Source: Gammaproteobacteria bacterium
GTDB lineage: Bacteria > Pseudomonadota > Gammaproteobacteria > Steroidobacterales > Woeseiaceae
Direction: 5' to 3'
Assembly: GCA_029881015.1 (NCBI GenBank)
Contig: JAOUNK010000081.1
Coordinates: 1 to 10,543 of the forward strand
DNA length: 10,543 nt
In this document: positions 7,026 to 10,543 of the stretch, piece by piece
Numbering within the stretch: the stretch's first letter is position 1
How the letters are laid out: every line of letters starts with the position of its first letter
Notes under the pieces: generated by a model
Seen by the model: only the letters and a program-made list of their open reading frames with translations
The model's database searches: none
What the model was told of the DNA's origin: nothing
Position numbers and translations under genes: made by a program

Positions 7026-8279
7026 TCAACCCATCTGAATCTGTGCGAGTTCGCGTTCGAGCACCATCGGATCCTCGCGGTAGCGCCGCATGACGTCTTC
7101 GGCGACGGGGCCGAGTGTCACGTTTTCAAATCCCTGCTGCAGTGCGTGGACGATCGTACTGGCAAGACGCTCCGGCGTGACTTTCGGCGGCGGCAACGGC
7201 TGGCGCCACGACTCCTCGAGCGGGCCGAACAGGACGTTGAGGACCTTGACGCCGCTGCCGGCCATCTCGGCCCGCAGGCACTGGCTCAGCGAGTAGGCCG
7301 CAGCCTGGCTGGCCGAGGTCGTGCCATAGGCCGACCAGTTCGACAGCGCATAGACCGACAGCAGGTTCACCCAGGCGCAGGCGCTATTGTCGCCGTCGGC
7401 GCCACGGAACTTCATGCCGGGGCCGAAGGCCTGGATCAGGCGCATCAGTCCGAAGTAGTTGATCTCCATCTCGTCGCGCGCCGTGACGATGCCGTCGCGC
7501 TCCATCGTCGAGCCGGGCCGCACGTACTCGGCCGTGTTGATGAGAATATCGGTCTTGCCGCCGATCTCGCCGGCCAGTTCCTGCACGGAGATCGTGTCCG
7601 TGATATCGAGCGGCATGATTTCGACGCCCGGTATCGCTTTTAGCTCCTCGCTGCCCGGATACGGTCGCCAGTCCTCGGCGATGCCGACGAAGATGAGCGA
7701 TGCGCCGGCGTTTGCCATCGCCTTCGCCGTCGCCTGGCCGAGCTCGGTGCGCCCGTCCGTGATCAGCACGCGCCGGTACTTTGGATCGCAGGTCAGCGTG
7801 CGTAGTTGCGGATCGTCCGCCATGTTGGGGGTCTCCTTTTCGGGCAGGGCCATGAGGACGCCCTGCCCCGATTTGTCGGTTCTCGCGATGACGCGCACGC
7901 GCGCGTATTCCTCGACGTCGCCGTGAATGTGCGCCAGCACACTGGGCCCGGCGTCGAGTTGCACGGTGCCCACCCGCCACGGCATGCGCTCGCGGAAATA
8001 GGTGTTGATGCTGGTGCGTAGCGTCGTCTCGGTGATCAGTTCGCCACCCTCGGGGGCAGCCTCCCACGAGAGGTCCATCGACCAGCACTTCGGGCAGGCC
8101 TCGCGCGCCGGGTAGAAAATATGCGAGCAGGCACGGCACTGCTGCAGCTTGAGCACACCCTCGGCTGCAGCCGCCGTAAAGGCCAGCATCTTGCGGCTGC
8201 GCATGAACGGCGGCAGCGTCGGCAGTACCGTGCGTTTCTGCGGATCCTTCTTCGGCGGTCGCTGGAGTGGCTTGCTCAT
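7026..8279 (-). CDS. DUF35 zinc-ribbon/OB-fold protein fused to a degenerate SDR domain
   Basis: A 417-residue two-domain protein. Residues about 25-150 form a DUF35 module: a rubredoxin-like zinc ribbon C48-x2-C51 and C62-x2-C65, then an OB-fold (about 78-145). Such modules bind thiolase-like partners, as ChsH2-DUF35 does with the aldolase Ltp2; the thiolase-like gene directly upstream is the obvious partner. Residues 168 to about 400 are an SDR fold with damaged motifs. The glycine-rich loop reads TDGRTELG instead of TGxxxGIG, NNAG is replaced by NTAE, and the YxxxK lysine is Ser (Y318-G-T-T-S322), although Ser308 and Tyr318 remain. The SDR half may be structural or bind a CoA or nucleotide instead of acting as a dehydrogenase. 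The ATG at 8279 overlaps the upstream stop (ATGA) and has TGGAGG 4 nt upstream. The fusion is in frame with no sign of a frameshift. Confidence 0.92.
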   Translation of the reverse strand: MSKPLQRPPKKDPQKRTVLPTLPPFMRSRKMLAFTAAAAEGVLKLQQCRACSHIFYPAREACPKCWSMDLSWEAAPEGGELITETTLRTSINTYFRERMPWRVGTVQLDAGPSVLAHIHGDVEEYARVRVIARTDKSGQGVLMALPEKETPNMADDPQLRTLTCDPKYRRVLITDGRTELGQATAKAMANAGASLIFVGIAEDWRPYPGSEELKAIPGVEIMPLDITDTISVQELAGEIGGKTDILINTAEYVRPGSTMERDGIVTARDEMEINYFGLMRLIQAFGPGMKFRGADGDNSACAWVNLLSVYALSNWSAYGTTSASQAAAYSLSQCLRAEMAGSGVKVLNVLFGPLEESWRQPLPPPKVTPERLASTIVHALQQGFENVTLGPVAEDVMRRYREDPMVLERELAQIQMG

Positions 8280-10543
8280 GCGGCCTCCAGGATCGCGGCA
8301 CCCGAACAGAGCCCGCGGTCGAAGTTGATCATGCCGAAACCGGAGACGGCCGCAATCTTCGCATCTGCGACCGCATTCTGTTCGGCGCCGCCTGTAATCT
8401 GCCGGATCGCTTCGACCATGCCGAGGAATCCACCCGCCGCGCCGGCCTGGCCCACCGATAACTGCCCGCCCGACGTGTTGTGGGGGAAGCTGCCGTCGAT
8501 CGTGAACGTGTTCTCGCGAATAAACTCGGCCGCCTCCCCCTTGTCGCAGAACCCGAGATCCTCGAACTGCATCGCGATGACGACCGGGTAGTCGTCGTAG
8601 GTTTGCAGCAGGTCGACCCTGTCCGGCGTGATGCCGGCCATGGCCCAGAGTTCGTCCTTGTCAAGAACCCAGCCGCCGCGGATCTGCACGGGATCGTCAG
8701 GAAAGGCATTGTGGCGCTCGATCGTCGACAGCACGCGCGCGTACGCCAGGCCACGCTCCCGGGCGATGTCCTCGCGCAGGACGAGGTAGCCCTCGCCACC
8801 CGCGCAGGGCATGACGCAGTCGAACAGATGGATCGGATCCGCGATCTTGCGCGCCGCCATGTACTGCTCGAGGCTAAGCGTCGATTTCATGAGCGCCGGC
8901 CGGTACTTCAATGCGTTTGCCCGCTGCGCAACGCAGAGCTTGCCGAAGTCCTCGCGCTCGATCCCGTAGCGGTTCATGTAGTCGCGCGTCATGAGCGCGA
9001 AGCTGCCGTTCGGCCCGCCCGACCCGTAGGGGTAGGACGCGTCCTGCGAGAAGCGGCTGAAACTCGTCAGCATCGCGCGGAACGAGTCGACGTGGTTCGT
9101 ATCACCGGCAATGCAGGCCACGATGTCGGCATCTCCCGACTGCACTGCCCGCGCGGCGCGCCGCAAAGTGACGACTCCCGAGGCGCCGCCCGTCGGTACG
9201 TGGTCGAGCCAGCGAGGCGTCATACCGAAGTGCTGCGAAAGGCCAACAACGGTGTCCGGATACAGCGTGAACGACGACGCACAGAGACCGTCGATTTCCC
9301 GCGGTGACAGCCCCGACGCTTCGCCGAGCATCGACAGCGTGCGGCCGATCCACCAGTGCGCGGGTTCGTGCGAGTAGCGTTCGTAGGGCACGCTGACAGG
9401 CACGGCGACAGCCACGCCATCGTAGCCAAGGCGCTGCCGCCGAGTCTTCTTCGAGATGCCACGGCGGCGTTTCAATGTGCGGAGATCGAAGGCGTCTTCT
9501 CCGTCCACGCAGTGCTGCGCAAGCTGCTTTACCGCGGCGCGGTTGACCTTCTGCGAGGCCGTCAGTGGTAGCTCGTCGACAAAGGCGATATAGCCTGGCG
9601 CCTTGAAGTAGGTCAGTAGGTTGTAGGCGGACTCGAAGATCCGACGCGCGAGTTCGGCCGGGTTCGTATACGCCTTGTCGGTAACGATGTAAGCGAAGAC
9701 CTCGTCGCCGCGTATCTCGTCGGGTACGGCCGTCACGGCGCAGTTGGCAACCGCCGGGTGCCTGAGCAGCACCGCCTCGACCTCGACCGCGGCGATATTC
9801 TCGCCGCTGCGGCGGATCACGTTCTTGCGACGGTCGACGAAGAACAGCGAACCGTCCGCGCCCTCACGGGCGACATCCCCGGTATGCCACCAGCCGCCTT
9901 TCCAGCCCTCCTCTGTCGCCTCCTCGTTCTTGTAATAGCCGCTGAAGAAACCTCGACGTGGGTCTTCGCCGCGGGCGCGCACGATCAGTTCGCCATCGCT
10001 GCCGGCAGGAACGTCCTTGTCGGACTCATCGACGAGGCGGTACTCGGTCTGGCCGGCAGGCCGGCCGATGCAGCGTCGGCCGGCGTGCCGAGGCTCCTTG
10101 TTGGCGACGATCATGCCGCCGCCACCGGACTCGGTCATGGCCCAGGCTTCGATGAGCGGGAAGCCGAAGCGTTCCTCGAACACCTGCTGATGGGCTGGGT
10201 CCGAACCGGCGCCGAAACCGAATTTCACCTGCCCGCTGAAATCGTCGTCACCCGCCGGCATCGTGAGCAAAATCGCCGGCATGACGCCAAGGTAGTGAAT
10301 GACGGTGGCCTGTTCTTCCCGCACGGTCTGCCACCAGCTGCTCGGGTGGAAGCGGTCGAGCTGGATCACGCAGCCACCGCAGAGCAGCATCGCCATGAAC
10401 GACGTTGACAGCGCGTTCATGTGATTCGGCGGCAATGGTGTGAGTAGCCGGACGTTCTCATCGATTGCGCAGAAGCCGCCAAGCCCGTTGTACTCACGAC
10501 CCATGATCAGGAAATACTCATTCGACAACATGCAGGCTTTCGG
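8276..10543 (-). CDS. Acyl-CoA ligase fused to a thiolase-like (probable aldolase) domain, 5' end outside window
   Basis: The frame is open past the right edge: before the ATG at 10531 it reads P-K-A-C, the end of the ATP-binding loop SGTTGxPKxC of ANL ligases. About one third of the ligase is therefore missing. Residue numbers count from that ATG. Ligase motifs: WAMTESG (130-136), WWHTGDV (214-220), DRRKNVIRRSGENIAAVEVE (233-252) and the catalytic Lys328 in PLTASQKVNR. A basic linker KRRRGISKKTRRQR (354-367) joins it to a thiolase-superfamily domain (about 369-751). Where thiolases have C-A-S-G with the nucleophilic Cys, this has G449-A-S-G; the GHP histidine is Gln695; only the third residue is kept (C742-S-G). 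The second domain is therefore unlikely to be a true thiolase. Retro-aldol cleavage with the DUF35 protein encoded downstream is more plausible. The ligase resembles CaiC-like aryl/acyl-CoA ligases. Confidence 0.92.
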   Translation of the reverse strand, partial: PKACMLSNEYFLIMGREYNGLGGFCAIDENVRLLTPLPPNHMNALSTSFMAMLLCGGCVIQLDRFHPSSWWQTVREEQATVIHYLGVMPAILLTMPAGDDDFSGQVKFGFGAGSDPAHQQVFEERFGFPLIEAWAMTESGGGGMIVANKEPRHAGRRCIGRPAGQTEYRLVDESDKDVPAGSDGELIVRARGEDPRRGFFSGYYKNEEATEEGWKGGWWHTGDVAREGADGSLFFVDRRKNVIRRSGENIAAVEVEAVLLRHPAVANCAVTAVPDEIRGDEVFAYIVTDKAYTNPAELARRIFESAYNLLTYFKAPGYIAFVDELPLTASQKVNRAAVKQLAQHCVDGEDAFDLRTLKRRRGISKKTRRQRLGYDGVAVAVPVSVPYERYSHEPAHWWIGRTLSMLGEASGLSPREIDGLCASSFTLYPDTVVGLSQHFGMTPRWLDHVPTGGASGVVTLRRAARAVQSGDADIVACIAGDTNHVDSFRAMLTSFSRFSQDASYPYGSGGPNGSFALMTRDYMNRYGIEREDFGKLCVAQRANALKYRPALMKSTLSLEQYMAARKIADPIHLFDCVMPCAGGEGYLVLREDIARERGLAYARVLSTIERHNAFPDDPVQIRGGWVLDKDELWAMAGITPDRVDLLQTYDDYPVVIAMQFEDLGFCDKGEAAEFIRENTFTIDGSFPHNTSGGQLSVGQAGAAGGFLGMVEAIRQITGGAEQNAVADAKIAAVSGFGMINFDRGLCSGAAILEAA
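9431..9472 (-). other. Basic interdomain linker at the ligase/thiolase junction
   Basis: The coding stretch KRRRGISKKTRRQR has nine basic residues out of fourteen. To its left the ligase ends as stand-alone CaiC-like ligases do (DLRTLKRRRG); to its right GYDGVAVAVPVSVPY resembles the N-terminus of stand-alone thiolase-like proteins. No stop codon separates them. There is no in-frame ATG between residues 140 and 401, and no ribosome-binding site before the nearest GTG (residue 373). Confidence 0.7.

Noticed and set aside
7384..8301. A 305-codon minus-strand frame overlapping the DUF35-SDR gene
   Set aside because: Arg/His/Gly-rich composition typical of a shifted frame; the true frame carries the zinc ribbon and OB-fold.
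8480..9307. A 275-codon plus-strand open frame opposite the thiolase-like domain
   Set aside because: Antisense shadow of a strongly conserved coding frame; no domain seen.
8276..9427. Calling the second domain a functional acetyl-CoA acetyltransferase
   Set aside because: Gly replaces the nucleophilic Cys and Gln replaces the GHP His, so a standard thiolase reaction is not supported.

Overview
The window holds most of one tightly packed catabolic operon on the minus strand (1256 to beyond 10543). At its left side are unrelated plus-strand material, namely the 3' part of an ABC-type permease, and the decayed tail of an integrase/transposase. The high G+C of the operon, the FtsX/MacB-like permease and the gene families suggest a proteobacterium (Pseudomonadota, probably gamma or beta) able to degrade aromatic compounds through CoA thioesters. 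No marker allows a finer assignment.

Layout, left to right: 3-848 (+) permease C-terminus, cut by the window edge; 932-1168 (+) integrase remnant; 1256-1747 (-) Rieske dioxygenase beta subunit; 1749-3053 (-) Rieske dioxygenase alpha subunit; 3058-5454 (-) FAD monooxygenase/old-yellow-enzyme fusion of the salicylyl-CoA 5-hydroxylase and 2-aminobenzoyl-CoA monooxygenase/reductase type; 5499-6230 (-) short-chain dehydrogenase; 6227-7021 (-) cyclase-family metal hydrolase (kynurenine formamidase/isatin hydrolase fold); 7026-8279 (-) DUF35 zinc-ribbon/OB-fold protein fused to a degenerate SDR domain; 8276-10543 (-) acyl-CoA ligase fused to a thiolase-like domain, 5' end outside the window. Transcription runs from right to left, so the ligase-thiolase gene is read first. 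Genes overlap by 4 nt or lie 1-4 nt apart, except for one 44-nt gap (5455-5498), which can encode a 9-codon leader peptide.

How the genes may work together (inference): the ligase activates an aromatic carboxylate. The thiolase-like domain lacks the nucleophilic Cys and the His of true thiolases and sits beside a DUF35 protein, the arrangement of the Ltp2-ChsH2(DUF35) steroid side-chain aldolase, so it more likely cleaves a beta-hydroxyacyl-CoA by retro-aldol chemistry. Rieske oxygenase, SDR, ligase, aldolase, cyclase-family hydrolase and aryl-CoA monooxygenase/reductase together would fit an indole-3-acetate-type route: dioxindole-3-acetyl-CoA to isatin plus acetyl-CoA, isatin to isatinate, then anthranilate and 2-aminobenzoyl-CoA. 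This is a hypothesis; another aromatic acid cannot be excluded. No ferredoxin or reductase for the Rieske oxygenase, no transporter and no regulator of the operon is present in the window.
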